A stretch of DNA of 64,000 nucleotides from Leeuwenhoekiella sp. MAR_2009_132 (GTDB taxonomy: Bacteria; Bacteroidota; Bacteroidia; Flavobacteriales; Flavobacteriaceae), in assembly GCF_000687915.1 (NCBI RefSeq), contig NZ_JHZY01000002.1, positions 1,488,001 to 1,552,000 of the forward strand. The letters run 5' to 3'. The translations under genes and the position numbers were made by a program. Of this stretch, positions 15,560 through 25,573 are shown piece after piece (within the stretch, counting starts at the first letter, position 1; each line of letters begins with the position of its first letter). The notes under the pieces were generated by a model, which did not search any database, had not been told where the DNA came from, and worked only from the letters and a program-made list of their open reading frames with translations.

Positions 15560-16681
15560 ATGAAACTAGCCACTTTTAATATTCAAAACCTATTTCACAG
15601 AGATCGAAGCGCGATCCAAAAATCGTACAGTAAATGTGTTTCAGATTGGGTTGCTGAACTGGATTCGTTAATCAGAAAAAAAGATTACAGTTATAGTGAT
15701 ACCAATCGTATGCGCGAACTTTCCTTTTTGCTCGGTTTTGATAAATCGTATCAAACCCCTTATGCTGTGATGCGCAAAAGAGCAGGCTTTTTATTTTTAA
15801 AAGGAATGAATTATTCTAAAGAATTACAGTCCTGCGAATTGACCGATTGGAATGGATGGGTTGCCCTACAAACCATTCCCATTACTTCTGCAGCGATCAA
15901 CCATAAGGCTCGGGTAATAGCAGAAGTTGATCCTGATATACTCGTATTACAAGAGATTGAAGACAAAGCTTCGCTGTCAGAATTCAATAGCCAACTACTG
16001 CCCGAATTCAATTGTAAACCCTTTGATGAATTGTTCGTTATTCAGGGGAATGATAAGACCGGAAAGGAGACGGGAATACTGACTAAAAATGGCTACAAAA
16101 TCCTATCTGTAAAAAGTCATCAATACGACAGAGAATCTAACGGGGAATTACTGTTTCAAAATGACTTCTTAGAATATGAAATTCAAACCCCTGCAAAAAA
16201 TAAAATCTATCTATTAGTTGCGCATTTGCAAGGCGACGCTAAAGACAAAGATTTTGCAGACCTAAAACGTAAAAAGCAAGCGCAACGCGTAGCTGAAGTC
16301 TATAACGTACACCGTTCAGAAGGAAAAAAAGATGTTGTCATTATGGGAACGCTCAACGCACCTTCCTATTGTCACTCCCTGGCTCCCCTTTTGGTAGATA
16401 CCGACTTAAAAGACATCACCAAACACAGTCGCTTTAATGTGGATGTAGACAAAGGAACAGATGCTGCCTATTTTAGTTTAGGAGCCTATCGTATGGGCGT
16501 CAACATAAAACAAAAAGACTACCTCCTGCTCTCTCCTAATTTATTCTCTAAAGCAACATCTGGAGGGCTTAGTCGTAAAGCGGTATGGCCAGAAAAAAAA
16601 CCGATGTGGTCAACCTATTCTACTATGCAAAATGCTAATGAGGCTGCTAGTGAGCATCCGGTGGTTTGGGGAGAATTATAA
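15560..16681 (+). CDS. Endonuclease/exonuclease/phosphatase (EEP) fold protein
   Basis: 373 residues from the ATG at 15560; an in-frame ATG at 15527 lies inside the upstream gene. The EEP fold is seen in MKLATFNIQNLF (Asn 8 and Asn 10), DPDILVLQEIED (Glu 132, metal ligand), LLVAHLQGD (His 222) and SEHPVVWGEL at the C-terminus. Two usual motifs are altered: the GDxN motif reads GTLN (263-266), replacing a catalytic Asp by Thr, and the SDH motif reads SEH (364-366). Family members cut DNA, RNA or phosphoester substrates. The Thr for Asp change makes activity uncertain. It follows the DnaC-like gene by one base. Confidence 0.72.
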   Translation: MKLATFNIQNLFHRDRSAIQKSYSKCVSDWVAELDSLIRKKDYSYSDTNRMRELSFLLGFDKSYQTPYAVMRKRAGFLFLKGMNYSKELQSCELTDWNGWVALQTIPITSAAINHKARVIAEVDPDILVLQEIEDKASLSEFNSQLLPEFNCKPFDELFVIQGNDKTGKETGILTKNGYKILSVKSHQYDRESNGELLFQNDFLEYEIQTPAKNKIYLLVAHLQGDAKDKDFADLKRKKQAQRVAEVYNVHRSEGKKDVVIMGTLNAPSYCHSLAPLLVDTDLKDITKHSRFNVDVDKGTDAAYFSLGAYRMGVNIKQKDYLLLSPNLFSKATSGGLSRKAVWPEKKPMWSTYSTMQNANEAASEHPVVWGEL

Positions 16682-16812
16682 TATTTATATTAAATTAATT
16701 ATTGTCTCGCTTGCTACGGAGTATCCATTTTCATAATTAATTTTTTAGAGTTCATTTAATATGTACATAATAAATAGAACAGTTTTATTATCACAAATGC
16801 AGCGCTAAATTT

Positions 16813-16820
16813 TATCTTTG
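16813..16820 (+). promoter_or_regulatory. Candidate -7 element for the methyltransferase gene
   Basis: TATCTTTG fits TAnnTTTG and lies 19 bases before the start codon at 16840. It implies a very short leader and supports the choice of the TTG there rather than a start further upstream. No good -33 element is visible. Confidence 0.5.
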
Positions 16821-16839
16821 CAAGAAAATAAAAACTTTT

Positions 16840-19806
16840 TTGCAACTATCTCAAACTTTTAAAGAAGGTCTCGATTCTCTCGGTTTTAACCAAGAAAACA
16901 ACGATTGTTTTTTTCTTACAGATGAATACAAGCAAATAGGTGATTTATCGGTAAAACTTCAACTTGAAAAAGCAATTAAGTTCGAGGCCTCGGCAGTTTT
17001 TTTTAGAAATGAAATTAATAAGCTTAAGGCTCAAATTTATATTTACGACTTTACTCATTGCGATACCGATGAGAACCATATGAGTAACATCCAAACAATG
17101 GTATGGAGTAATGGGGCTGTACCTATAGTATGTATCTTTTTTCGGACGGAAATAAAAATTCTCGATTGTACACAACATATTCAAGAAGACAATAAGCCCG
17201 TTTACCTAGCTAGTTTAAAGAATGTGGCCAAGGCACATCAACTTTATAATGAAAATTTTGCGGTTAAGATAAAAACAGGTACGTTTTGGGAAGAATCTAG
17301 TGTTAAAAGTAAATTTAAATTCAACGCTTCTTCTTATGATATCCTAATCCGATGGATAAGAGAAATAGCGAAACAAATTGCGTTATCAAATTACAAAGCA
17401 GATGAGCGAATAATAAAAAAAATTATTATTCAGTCAATAATGATTAAATATCTGGAGGAAAGAAAAGACCCAGACGGGAATAGCTCATTTAACCAAAAAT
17501 ATTTTCAAAAATATGGCAGTTGCCAAGAATTTGTTGACGTTTTATCTAATGGGAATTTTGTTGGTCTGTTAGATGATTTACAGCACGATCTAAATGGTAA
17601 TCTTTTTGAGTGGAATTCTGAAGAAAAAAATCTCATTCCTACATTGAATTTAAACGGTCTTGTAGAAGCTTTAAAGGCTTATAAAAGACCAGAAGAGAGC
17701 CATAACCAAATTCTGGAACTTATTAGATATTACGAATTCAGCTATATTCCCGTAGAATTGATAAGTCGTATTTATGAAGAGTTTTTAGCAGGTGGCGATG
17801 ATACTTTATTTAGCCAAAAAGAGAAAAAACAAAAAGATGGTATTTTTTACACACCGTCCCATCTTGCGCAGTTATTAGTTGATGAGATTATGCCATTAAA
17901 TCAATATGGCAGTATTGACATCAAGACATTTACTATTTTGGACCCAGCTTGTGGGTCTGGAATTTTCCTTGTATTGGCATTTAAAAGGTTGGTGCAATGG
18001 TGGCGCTTACAGAACGACCTTAAACAACCAAATATTATAACCTTAAAGACTATTTTAGACTGTCTTTATGGCGTTGATAAAGAGTACCAGGCTACCAAAC
18101 TTGCAGCCTTTAGTCTTTGTCTCGCACTTTGTGATGAACTTTCTCCTAAACAGATTATCAACGAATTAAAATTTAGTGACCTTACAGAAAATCAGATTTT
18201 ACACTCTGACTTTTTTATAGAGCACTTATTAGTTAATGAAGATAAAGATTCTGAACAAAGAGCTGCCTTTAAGAAAATAAGTAAGAAGAAGTTTTCAAGA
18301 ATTATTGGTAATCCACCTTTTGACCGTGGAGCTCTCAACTTATATAACAAAAAGTGGGAAAAAGAAAACATAGATGTTCCGCAAGGTCAAATTGCATTGA
18401 AGTTTTTATCTGAAGCTTTAGAATTTTTAGAGCCTGGTGGATTGCAATGTCTAATAATCAAATCTTCTAGTCTTCTTTACAATACAAGTTCAACGGAATT
18501 CAAGGAAAGGTTATTTTCAAATTATAATGTGCTTCAAGTACTTGATTTTACCCCTCTGGGGCGTAACAATAGTTTGTGGGATGGCGCTGATGTGGCTAGT
18601 GCAGCTATATTTCTACGTAATGAAAAACCTGATTTCAGTAAAAATATCTTGCATTTAATCTTTAGAAGAACTAAAGCAGTAAAAGAGCGTATCGTTTTTG
18701 AAGTAGATGAATATGATTTTCATTTTGTTAATAGGAACGATGCGATAAACAACCCATTCATTTGGAAAATTAACTTATTAGGTGGTGGTAGAATTGCAAG
18801 CTTGATAGCTAAATCAAAAGTGCTAAATACATTTGGAGAATATCTCAAAACAGAAGATTGTGTTTCGATGGAAGGCTATCAAAAGGGGTCTCGTGGCAAA
18901 ATGCAACCAGACTATATGTACGAATTTAACACTTTGCCTACATCAGCTATTACATCAGGTGGAATTGATTATAAACAATTAGAATCAATTTCTGAAACTA
19001 CGGTTTTTTCAAAAGTTCCTCCTAGGATGTTTTTTGAATATCCTAATGTAATTCTATGGGAAAATATGGGCACAGAAAAGCTGCCTGTTTTTTTGAACAC
19101 CCAAAAGTCTTTTTCGTTTAAAGACAAAATAATATCCCTAAAATCTGAAACAAATAACTTAAAAGTTTTGCGGAGTATTGTTAAGAATTTCGAAAGAAAC
19201 TCTGATTTCTATCGTTTTTTTATATTCTGTACAAGTAGTCAAGTATTAGTAAATCTAAATTCCGCAATACTGAAAAAGGACTATATGACTTTGCCATATG
19301 TTGAGTACAGGAAGGAGTTTTTCAGCCAAATAGATCTGAATATCATAGATGATGTTAACACTTATTATCAAGACTTTTTACGTCACGGTGAGCGTTCTGT
19401 AATCTTGGATAAACTTGAAGGTGAGGAATTTAAAAGTACAATTGAGTCATATGGTTTGGAATACTGTAAACTTCTTAATGATACACAGAATAACCAAATT
19501 CAAACTTTCAAAATGGATGAAGTCTGCGAGCTGTACGACAATACTTATATATGTGTAGTCTTTAAATATATCCCATCATCTTCAAAAAATGAGATAAGTT
19601 GGAAAAAAGATGTGTTTGAAGAGATTGAGTCGCTATCTAATTTCCAAATTTCTAATAGATTAAATTCCCAAAGGATTGTTCGGTACTATCATTCCGACAA
19701 TACGATAGTTATAGTTAAACCAAATCAAAAAAGGTATTGGCTTTCTCACAAAGCCTATAGAGATGCTGATAAGACCTTATTTGATTTAGTAAAAAATCAA
19801 AATTAA
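16840..19806 (+). CDS. N6-adenine DNA methyltransferase of a restriction-modification system
   Basis: 988 residues from a TTG start; the next in-frame Met is 78 codons on, and a -7 element lies just upstream. SAM-binding motif I is DPACGSG (from residue 368) and the adenine-specific catalytic motif is NPPF (491-494). Around them, YEEFLAGGDD, then DGIFYTPSHLAQLLVDEIM, is the classic run-up of Eco57I-like N6 methylases. The C-terminal third (about 660-900) looks like a TaqI-C-type target recognition domain, so no separate specificity subunit is needed. The N-terminal 330 residues are helical and of unknown role; I see no nuclease motif there. The stop is 2 bases from a gene with a PD-(D/E)XK signature, the probable cognate nuclease. 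Confidence 0.85.
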   Translation: MQLSQTFKEGLDSLGFNQENNDCFFLTDEYKQIGDLSVKLQLEKAIKFEASAVFFRNEINKLKAQIYIYDFTHCDTDENHMSNIQTMVWSNGAVPIVCIFFRTEIKILDCTQHIQEDNKPVYLASLKNVAKAHQLYNENFAVKIKTGTFWEESSVKSKFKFNASSYDILIRWIREIAKQIALSNYKADERIIKKIIIQSIMIKYLEERKDPDGNSSFNQKYFQKYGSCQEFVDVLSNGNFVGLLDDLQHDLNGNLFEWNSEEKNLIPTLNLNGLVEALKAYKRPEESHNQILELIRYYEFSYIPVELISRIYEEFLAGGDDTLFSQKEKKQKDGIFYTPSHLAQLLVDEIMPLNQYGSIDIKTFTILDPACGSGIFLVLAFKRLVQWWRLQNDLKQPNIITLKTILDCLYGVDKEYQATKLAAFSLCLALCDELSPKQIINELKFSDLTENQILHSDFFIEHLLVNEDKDSEQRAAFKKISKKKFSRIIGNPPFDRGALNLYNKKWEKENIDVPQGQIALKFLSEALEFLEPGGLQCLIIKSSSLLYNTSSTEFKERLFSNYNVLQVLDFTPLGRNNSLWDGADVASAAIFLRNEKPDFSKNILHLIFRRTKAVKERIVFEVDEYDFHFVNRNDAINNPFIWKINLLGGGRIASLIAKSKVLNTFGEYLKTEDCVSMEGYQKGSRGKMQPDYMYEFNTLPTSAITSGGIDYKQLESISETTVFSKVPPRMFFEYPNVILWENMGTEKLPVFLNTQKSFSFKDKIISLKSETNNLKVLRSIVKNFERNSDFYRFFIFCTSSQVLVNLNSAILKKDYMTLPYVEYRKEFFSQIDLNIIDDVNTYYQDFLRHGERSVILDKLEGEEFKSTIESYGLEYCKLLNDTQNNQIQTFKMDEVCELYDNTYICVVFKYIPSSSKNEISWKKDVFEEIESLSNFQISNRLNSQRIVRYYHSDNTIVIVKPNQKRYWLSHKAYRDADKTLFDLVKNQN

Positions 19807-19808
19807 GA

Positions 19809-20480
19809 ATGGTAGTCGATGATTTTCCTGAAGAAAGCGCCAAAGCTTATTTTAGTATAGACCTATCTACGGAAGATATTCGTCGTAAGATTTTGGATAG
19901 TATTTCTAATACTGCAAAACCATTCGTTCATTCTATACATACACATAAAAATACCGATTGGAATGAGGATAGTTTAACCCAAGTTTTCATAGCACAAAAC
20001 ACAGTTCAATTACAAAAGCTTTCCACATCTTTAATGGTTGGTGCGCAATACAGAGATATCTATCATAAAACTAAAGGTATTCCTGACGTATTTTATTCGA
20101 TGATTGAAGAAGGAAAAGACCATAAACCTTCTTTTGTAATGGAAGCTAAACGCTTGCCAACACCCTCAAGTACTCGTGAAAAAGAGTACGTTGTAGGTAA
20201 AACGGCAACAGGAAATCCCAATGGGGGAATCGAACGATTTAAATTAGGAAAACACGGTGCAGGTCATTCTCATTGTGGAATGTTAGCCTTTATAGAAAAA
20301 GAAGAATATCAATATTGGTTAAAAAACATTAATTCTTGGATAGCAGAATTATACCCTGTCTGGATTGAAAGTGAGTTGCTAAAACTACAAAAAAATTATA
20401 CCCATCATTGTCAATACAAGTCAAAAGCGAAAAGGAAAAAAGATGAAGTTATTCTCGACCATTTTTGGATAAAAATCTAG
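19809..20480 (+). CDS. PD-(D/E)XK-type nuclease, partner of the methyltransferase
   Basis: 223 residues with no family I can name, but a convincing nuclease core: Glu 53 in DWNEDSLTQVF, then GIPDVFYSM (Pro 92, Asp 93), then FVMEAKRL (Glu 112, Lys 114). This is the order and spacing of the PD-(D/E)XK fold. A His-rich stretch follows (KHGAGHSHCGMLAFIE). It begins 2 bases after the methyltransferase stop, so translation is likely coupled. The simplest reading is the restriction endonuclease of a two-gene type II-like system, with target choice given by its own fold or by the methylase. Activity has not been shown. Confidence 0.65.
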   Translation: MVVDDFPEESAKAYFSIDLSTEDIRRKILDSISNTAKPFVHSIHTHKNTDWNEDSLTQVFIAQNTVQLQKLSTSLMVGAQYRDIYHKTKGIPDVFYSMIEEGKDHKPSFVMEAKRLPTPSSTREKEYVVGKTATGNPNGGIERFKLGKHGAGHSHCGMLAFIEKEEYQYWLKNINSWIAELYPVWIESELLKLQKNYTHHCQYKSKAKRKKDEVILDHFWIKI

Positions 20481-20534
20481 AACAATGTGTTTGCACTTTA
20501 ATCATTTAGTAATATTAAAAGATCCAAATTTAAT

Positions 20535-21704
20535 ATGACTTGGACAAAACGATTTCTTAACCCTGGTGACCCTGAAGAAGGGTATTATTTTGACATTGGA
20601 ACTTTTGTCTGTCAAAACCACTTTTATGATGATTATTTAAATAACCATATACGGGAAAATGGTAAAAAAAATCAATGTTCCTATTGTGGTAAAAAGAGGA
20701 TCGTCATAGAGTTGGAATCAGTTCTTGAAATATTAGCGAATGGTCTAGACTACATTTACGAAGACCCAGCTAATAGCCGATTTTTAGAGAAAGAGTCAGA
20801 ATATGGTTATGGTGGGAATATAATGCCGTTTAGCGAGGTCTGGTGGGATGACCCCTTTGATTTAAGAATTGACGACGACCAACTACTTGAAGATGTTTAT
20901 AGTCAATTAGAAACTGACCAATTGTATTGTAAAAGAGACGAATTTGGTTCTCAAGAGGATTTCCTTCACGACCTATGGAATCATTTTAAATTTGTTTTGA
21001 AACATAAAGCTCGCTTTGCCTTTCATTTTCCCAATTCATTCAAACAATGGAATTTATCTGACCCGGCAGATATACTTCATCAGGTTCAGTATGCTATTTT
21101 AAAGAATGATATGATAATTGAGCTTCCAGAAAACTCAAAGCTATATAGAACAAGACAGCATCAATTAAAAAATGACGTAACTGAAGCTTTGGATATTGCC
21201 TCATTGCCAAACTTTATGAATAAAACATCGGGTAGAATGAATGCCGCGGGAATCTCTTTATTTTATTGTAGCCAAAATAAAGAATTAACCATAAAAGAAG
21301 TAGTAAGTAAAAGGCGCACCTCATGCCCTTACTATACAACTGCAATATTCAAAAACAATATGAAATTGCGGCTTGTAGACCTAACAAGACTTCCTGATAT
21401 ACCTTCAATTTTCGATACAGAAAACAATCGATTTAGAGATATTATATTTTTTATGAAAACCTTTATGGAAGAAATTAGCCAACCCATAAAAAGTAAAAAT
21501 TCTGTTCTTGAATATTTGCCTACGCAAGTAATAACAGAATATATGCGATATAATGCAGATTTAGATGTTCAAGGTATGGTATATTGGTCTTCCAAAAGTA
21601 CTCTCAAAAAAAATATTGTTCTTTTTTATGATCACGAAGAATCCTTAAAAAAATTGAGTTTTGATGATTCCAGTATAAAGACTTATCTAGTTCGAGATTT
21701 ATAA
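20535..21704 (+). CDS. HEPN/RES-N-terminal plus RES domain protein
   Basis: 389 residues. The N-terminal part has two Cys pairs-like positions (FVCQNHF and CSYCGKKR), followed by an acidic helical region with EYGYGGNIMPFSEVWWDDPFD, matching the N-terminal domain found in HEPN/RES proteins. The C-terminal part (about 190-389) resembles the RES domain: KLYRTRQ, then GRMNAAGISLFYCSQNKEL, then a conserved acidic position in TIKEV and a late VQGMVYWSSKS segment. RES domains are NAD+-degrading toxins in RES-Xre toxin-antitoxin pairs. No Xre antitoxin gene is adjacent. It lies 54 bases after the nuclease gene on the same strand, so it may be the third member of a defence cargo. Confidence 0.68.
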   Translation: MTWTKRFLNPGDPEEGYYFDIGTFVCQNHFYDDYLNNHIRENGKKNQCSYCGKKRIVIELESVLEILANGLDYIYEDPANSRFLEKESEYGYGGNIMPFSEVWWDDPFDLRIDDDQLLEDVYSQLETDQLYCKRDEFGSQEDFLHDLWNHFKFVLKHKARFAFHFPNSFKQWNLSDPADILHQVQYAILKNDMIIELPENSKLYRTRQHQLKNDVTEALDIASLPNFMNKTSGRMNAAGISLFYCSQNKELTIKEVVSKRRTSCPYYTTAIFKNNMKLRLVDLTRLPDIPSIFDTENNRFRDIIFFMKTFMEEISQPIKSKNSVLEYLPTQVITEYMRYNADLDVQGMVYWSSKSTLKKNIVLFYDHEESLKKLSFDDSSIKTYLVRDL

Positions 21705-21751
21705 ATGTTCTATACACTTTAATTAAAGTGTCTTTTAAAAATTTAACAATT

Positions 21752-22399
21752 TCAATCACTAACTCTCTCATAACCTTTTAAACTTTCCAATGTAACTAAA
21801 GCTAAAGCTTTTATTGATTCTGGCATTTGGTAATATTTGTAATTTTTCCAATTACTCAAAAACCCAATTTCCAGCAATACCGCCGGACAATAATCTACCG
21901 TCTCGCGAAGCACCTGAAAATTCGCAAATTTCACCCCTCTACTCTTATAACCAATTTGCTCCCTGAGCCCTTTCTGAAGTTGATACCCCAGAAAAATAGA
22001 TTGCCTAATATGCTTACCATTATTTGCCACATATACTTCTATACCCCGGGCATTGGGGTTGCTGGAGTGATTGCAGTGCAACGAAATAAAAATATTAGCC
22101 CGAAGCTTCTTTGCCAGTACTCCCCTATCCTTTAATGAAATCAGTGTATCCGTATAGCGGGTTAAGTAGATCTCGTAAGTATTACTATATAGTTTTTTGT
22201 TCAGCCTTACCAGTTCTTTAGCGATATTGAGCACTACATCCTTCTCTTGAATTCCGTTAACTCCTAGTGCTCCAGAGTCACTCCCTCCGTGGCCGGGGTC
22301 AATAACAACTATGCTCTTATTAGAACCTTTCAACTGTCCATAACTAAATATTGGAACTACTAAAAGCATTAAGAACATCACCTCTTTTAATCGTTTCAT
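21752..22399 (-). CDS. N-acetylmuramoyl-L-alanine amidase (Amidase_3)
   Basis: 215 residues with a signal peptide (MKRLKEVMFLMLLVVPIFSYG). The zinc and catalytic motifs are all present: IDPGHGG (His), GIQEKDVVLNIAKEL (Glu), FISLHCNHS (His) and VLLEIGFLSN (catalytic Glu). It cleaves the amide bond between muramic acid and the stem peptide in the periplasm. In this setting it most likely opens the peptidoglycan locally for the conjugation machinery. It is divergent from traE, with 172 bases between the two genes that must hold both promoters. Confidence 0.88.
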   Translation of the reverse strand: MKRLKEVMFLMLLVVPIFSYGQLKGSNKSIVVIDPGHGGSDSGALGVNGIQEKDVVLNIAKELVRLNKKLYSNTYEIYLTRYTDTLISLKDRGVLAKKLRANIFISLHCNHSSNPNARGIEVYVANNGKHIRQSIFLGYQLQKGLREQIGYKSRGVKFANFQVLRETVDYCPAVLLEIGFLSNWKNYKYYQMPESIKALALVTLESLKGYERVSD

Positions 22400-22571
22400 A
22401 TTCTTCTATTTGAATACAAATTTTTCAAAGAAACCAGACATTAAATAGGAATACGCTAAGGTTTAACAGGATTTCTCGTTAAAGTTTAGGGATATTCTGC
22501 CTGCTGCTTGTTTTCCTAATAGATTTCGCAAAACATTTTTACTAACCGCAGTTAAAGCAAAATCTATTCTT

Positions 22572-22859
22572 ATGAAAAAATTTATTCTACTAGCAGTCGC
22601 AATGCTCCTGATCACCGTACCCAGCTTTGCGCAAATCGGAGGAATCGAAGATTCTGTTGATGACGTATCCAGTACCATCCGCACCGTATTCCCAATCATA
22701 CTGGGAGTTATTTTTTTAGTCGGTTTCCTGTTCAATGCCGGGCATTTTTTTGGAGAAAATGCAGATCTCAAAAAGGGCATCACGCGCGTACTCGTCTTTG
22801 TTCTAATTGCAGGCGCGGTTGTGGGAATCTTCACCTACCTCATTGGTATTGTAGTCTAA
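22572..22859 (+). CDS. traE: Conjugative transfer protein TraE (DUF4134)
   Basis: 95 residues: a signal-like N-terminus (MKKFILLAVAMLLITVPSFAQ), a short polar stretch (IGGIEDSVDDVSSTIRT), then two membrane segments (VFPIILGVIFLVGFLFNAGHFF and VLVFVLIAGAVVGIFTYLIGIVV). This is the pattern of the Bacteroides TraE protein, comparable to VirB2/TrbC-type pilin-like subunits. It is the first gene of the transfer operon and is followed by TraF 37 bases on. Confidence 0.85.
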   Translation: MKKFILLAVAMLLITVPSFAQIGGIEDSVDDVSSTIRTVFPIILGVIFLVGFLFNAGHFFGENADLKKGITRVLVFVLIAGAVVGIFTYLIGIVV

Positions 22860-22896
22860 GTCGCTAAGCGACGCTTGGCAATTAATACTTGGATTT

Positions 22897-23190
22897 ATGA
22901 AAAAGTATGAAATCTATAAAAACATCAGGAAACGGGCGGTCATTTTCGGTCTGCCTGTTTCCTTATTTGCCTTAATGATGGCTTCAATAGTGATCTCACT
23001 TCTGGTCATCATCTTTTCCTTCAGCTTTGTAATGATCATCGGCATCATGATATTCAATGTTGTCTTATATGCCGCACTGACTCAAATCCTTCGAAATCCA
23101 CAGCTGTTTCAAAAGCAAAACACGTTTCCAAAAATCATTAGTAACAAAAGAAACACCGACTTTGATTATGAAGAAGATTACTATTTCTAA
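22897..23190 (+). CDS. traF: Conjugative transfer protein TraF (DUF4133)
   Basis: 97 residues with two adjoining membrane segments (about 19-45 and 47-65) flanked by basic ends, the layout of Bacteroides TraF, comparable to VirB3/TrbD. The C-terminus is polar and acidic (NKRNTDFDYEEDYYF). Its 3' end overlaps the start of traG, as usual in these operons, suggesting translational coupling. Confidence 0.82.
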   Translation: MKKYEIYKNIRKRAVIFGLPVSLFALMMASIVISLLVIIFSFSFVMIIGIMIFNVVLYAALTQILRNPQLFQKQNTFPKIISNKRNTDFDYEEDYYF

Positions 23191-25569
23191 CCCGCAACCT
23201 ATTGCAGATATTCAGGACCATGTTCTTTTTGCCAATACTGGTAACGTAGTGCTTTGTTATAAAGGGACACTCCCTGAAATCTATTCGCTTTCAGAAAAAG
23301 ACTTTGAAGATCTGCATAGTGCCTGGTTTCAGGCCTTGAAATCACTTCCTGTAGGTACTGTCGTTCATAAACAGGATATCTATCTTAAAAAATCCTTTTC
23401 TTCAAAAGAATTACCCAATAATACATTCCTGGCAAAGGCTACTCACGATCATTTTAAAGGTCGGGAGTTTATTGAACACCGCTGTTTTTTATTCTTCACA
23501 TTGACTAAAAACAAAGCTTTCAACAATCCTAAGTACGTCAATCCATTTCGAGATGTTTCTAAAAACAGGGTCCGGAAATTAGATGATGATCTTCAACATT
23601 TCATCAGTGCCGTAAGCGATTCGGTTTCCTTTATCAATAACAGTCGAAAGATGGAATTTATTCCACTTCAGGCACCAGAAATTCAGGACTTAACAACGCA
23701 GTATTTCAACGGGTTTAATGAAGGTTTTGAAACTGACATTCTTTTAGAAAAATCAGCTATAACTATTGGCGAAAATTACTTTGATACACTTGCTATAAAT
23801 AGTGAGTTATGCTTTGGTGACACTGTTCAAAGCAGTAAAACCAATGAGCGCTTTACTTCAGATGATTTTGTTTTCCACCAGGGCTTTATCGATGGCCTGG
23901 GGCTAAATCTGAACGAGAACCACATCGTCAATCAAATACTATATCTCGATGACAAACAAAAATGGCGCAAGCTGCTTGATAAAAAAATTGAAGAACTCAA
24001 CAAAAGTTCCAGTTTTGGCTCTCAAAATAAAGTAGTCCTTACCAAAATACAGCACATCCTAGATCAAATCAATGCTGACGATAATGCACGGGTAATACGT
24101 GGTCATTTCAATGTTATTTATTGGTCAAAAGATTCTAAAAAGCTTGATAGCATTACTTCAAAGATTAAGACCGAGTTTAAGGAACTCGATATTGTTCCCT
24201 ATTACCCGCGTGGCGAAGAACGAAAAAATTACATCCTAAACAGCTTCTGTTGTTTTTCATCAAACTTTTCCAATCAGGATTTATATGTAACCGATTTAAA
24301 ACACGCGCTCTGCTTATTTATAAATAATACCAATTATAAAAGCGATGACACCGGGATCATCTTTAACGACCGGGAACATAATATTCCGGTTCTGAAAGAT
24401 GTGTGGGATGAACGTAAAAAGCGCATAAAAGCTAGAAACTTTGCCATCTTCGCCCTACCGGAGAAGGCAAATCTTTCTTAGCTAATAATATTTTGCGTCA
24501 ATATTTTGAAGATGGTGTTCGATTGGTCATTATAGATCTCGGTGGATCGTATACTAAGTTTGCTAAGCTCTATCCTGAAAAGTATACGGTGCTTCGCTAT
24601 GAAACCGGAAAGAATCTCGGCATCAATCCCTTTTACATAACTAATCAAAACGATCTAACCCCAGAACGCCTGGAAGATCTGGCTGTATTTCTGTTTGAAT
24701 TGTTTGCTTCAGATAAAAAAATCACCAAGGCACAGTCGGTTTCGGTTAAAAAAATCTTGCGCCATTACTATGAGAACACTCCCGAAAATCATTCCCTAAA
24801 CGGATTTTACGCCTATATAGAAGCGCACCAAAAAAACCTTTTGAGCTTGCTTAAAATCCATCCCGATTACTTTAATGTGACGCGCTTTTTGCATGTGATG
24901 TCAGAGTATGTCGGCGATGGTCTATATAGTTTTCTTTTTGAGGTCAGCGAAGATCAGACTTACAAAATCGAAGATAAACGCCTGATTGTTTTTGAACTGG
25001 ATGAAGTCAAGGATAATAAAGAAATACTTTCCGTGATGTTGAAGCTGATTAAATCAGCTATTCAAAGAACCATTTGGAAAAACAGAGCTGAAAAAGGCAT
25101 CATTCTCTTTGATGAGTTTGCCAAGCAATTAAAGTTTGAAAACGTACTGGAAAGCGTAGAGTTTTATTATCAAGCTATTCGGAAACAAAACGGGGCTATT
25201 GGAATTATTTTACAATCTATCAATCAACTGCCCCATAATGCTACATCGGCTAGCATACTCGAAAATACGCAAGTTATCTACAGTCTGAATAACGAAAAAG
25301 GGTATGAAGAATTAGTCAAGAGACTCAACCTATCGAGCCACGATCTGAACCAATTAAAATCTATTAAAAACAATCTTTTAGGACCTCGTAAATACACGGA
25401 GATGTTCATCAAGATCGGTAAGGAAAGTAACATTTTTCGTCTTGAGGTACCCAAGGAAGTGTATGCAGCATATCTAACTGACGGGAAAGAAAATGAGGTC
25501 ATTATGGCTATTTACGAAAAGACCAAGGATATGGAATTGGCAATTAAGGAATTCACATTTAAAACCTAA
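23168..25569 (+). pseudogene. traG: TraG (VirB4-like conjugation ATPase), frameshifted in Walker A
   Basis: The first frame (23168-24481) gives the N-terminal domain and ends FAIFALPEKANLS. The second frame continues from 24458 to 25569 (NNILRQYFEDGVRLVIIDLGGSYTKF, then KGIILFDEFAKQLKF). Adding one C to the CCC run at 24453-24455 joins them as FAPTGEGKSFLANNIL, a perfect Walker A, giving an 800-residue protein. TraG powers assembly of the mating channel, so its loss would block self-transfer. Walker B (GIILFDEFAK) and the later arginine-containing motifs are intact. Start: ATG at 23168, with another at 23162; both overlap traF. The change may be a true mutation or a homopolymer error in the assembly. 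Confidence 0.85.
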
Positions 25570-25573
25570 AACT

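Noticed and set aside
16840..19806. Type I or BREX-type assignment of the methyltransferase
   Set aside because: No specificity subunit, helicase subunit or BREX partner genes are nearby; the single-chain Eco57I-like layout fits better.
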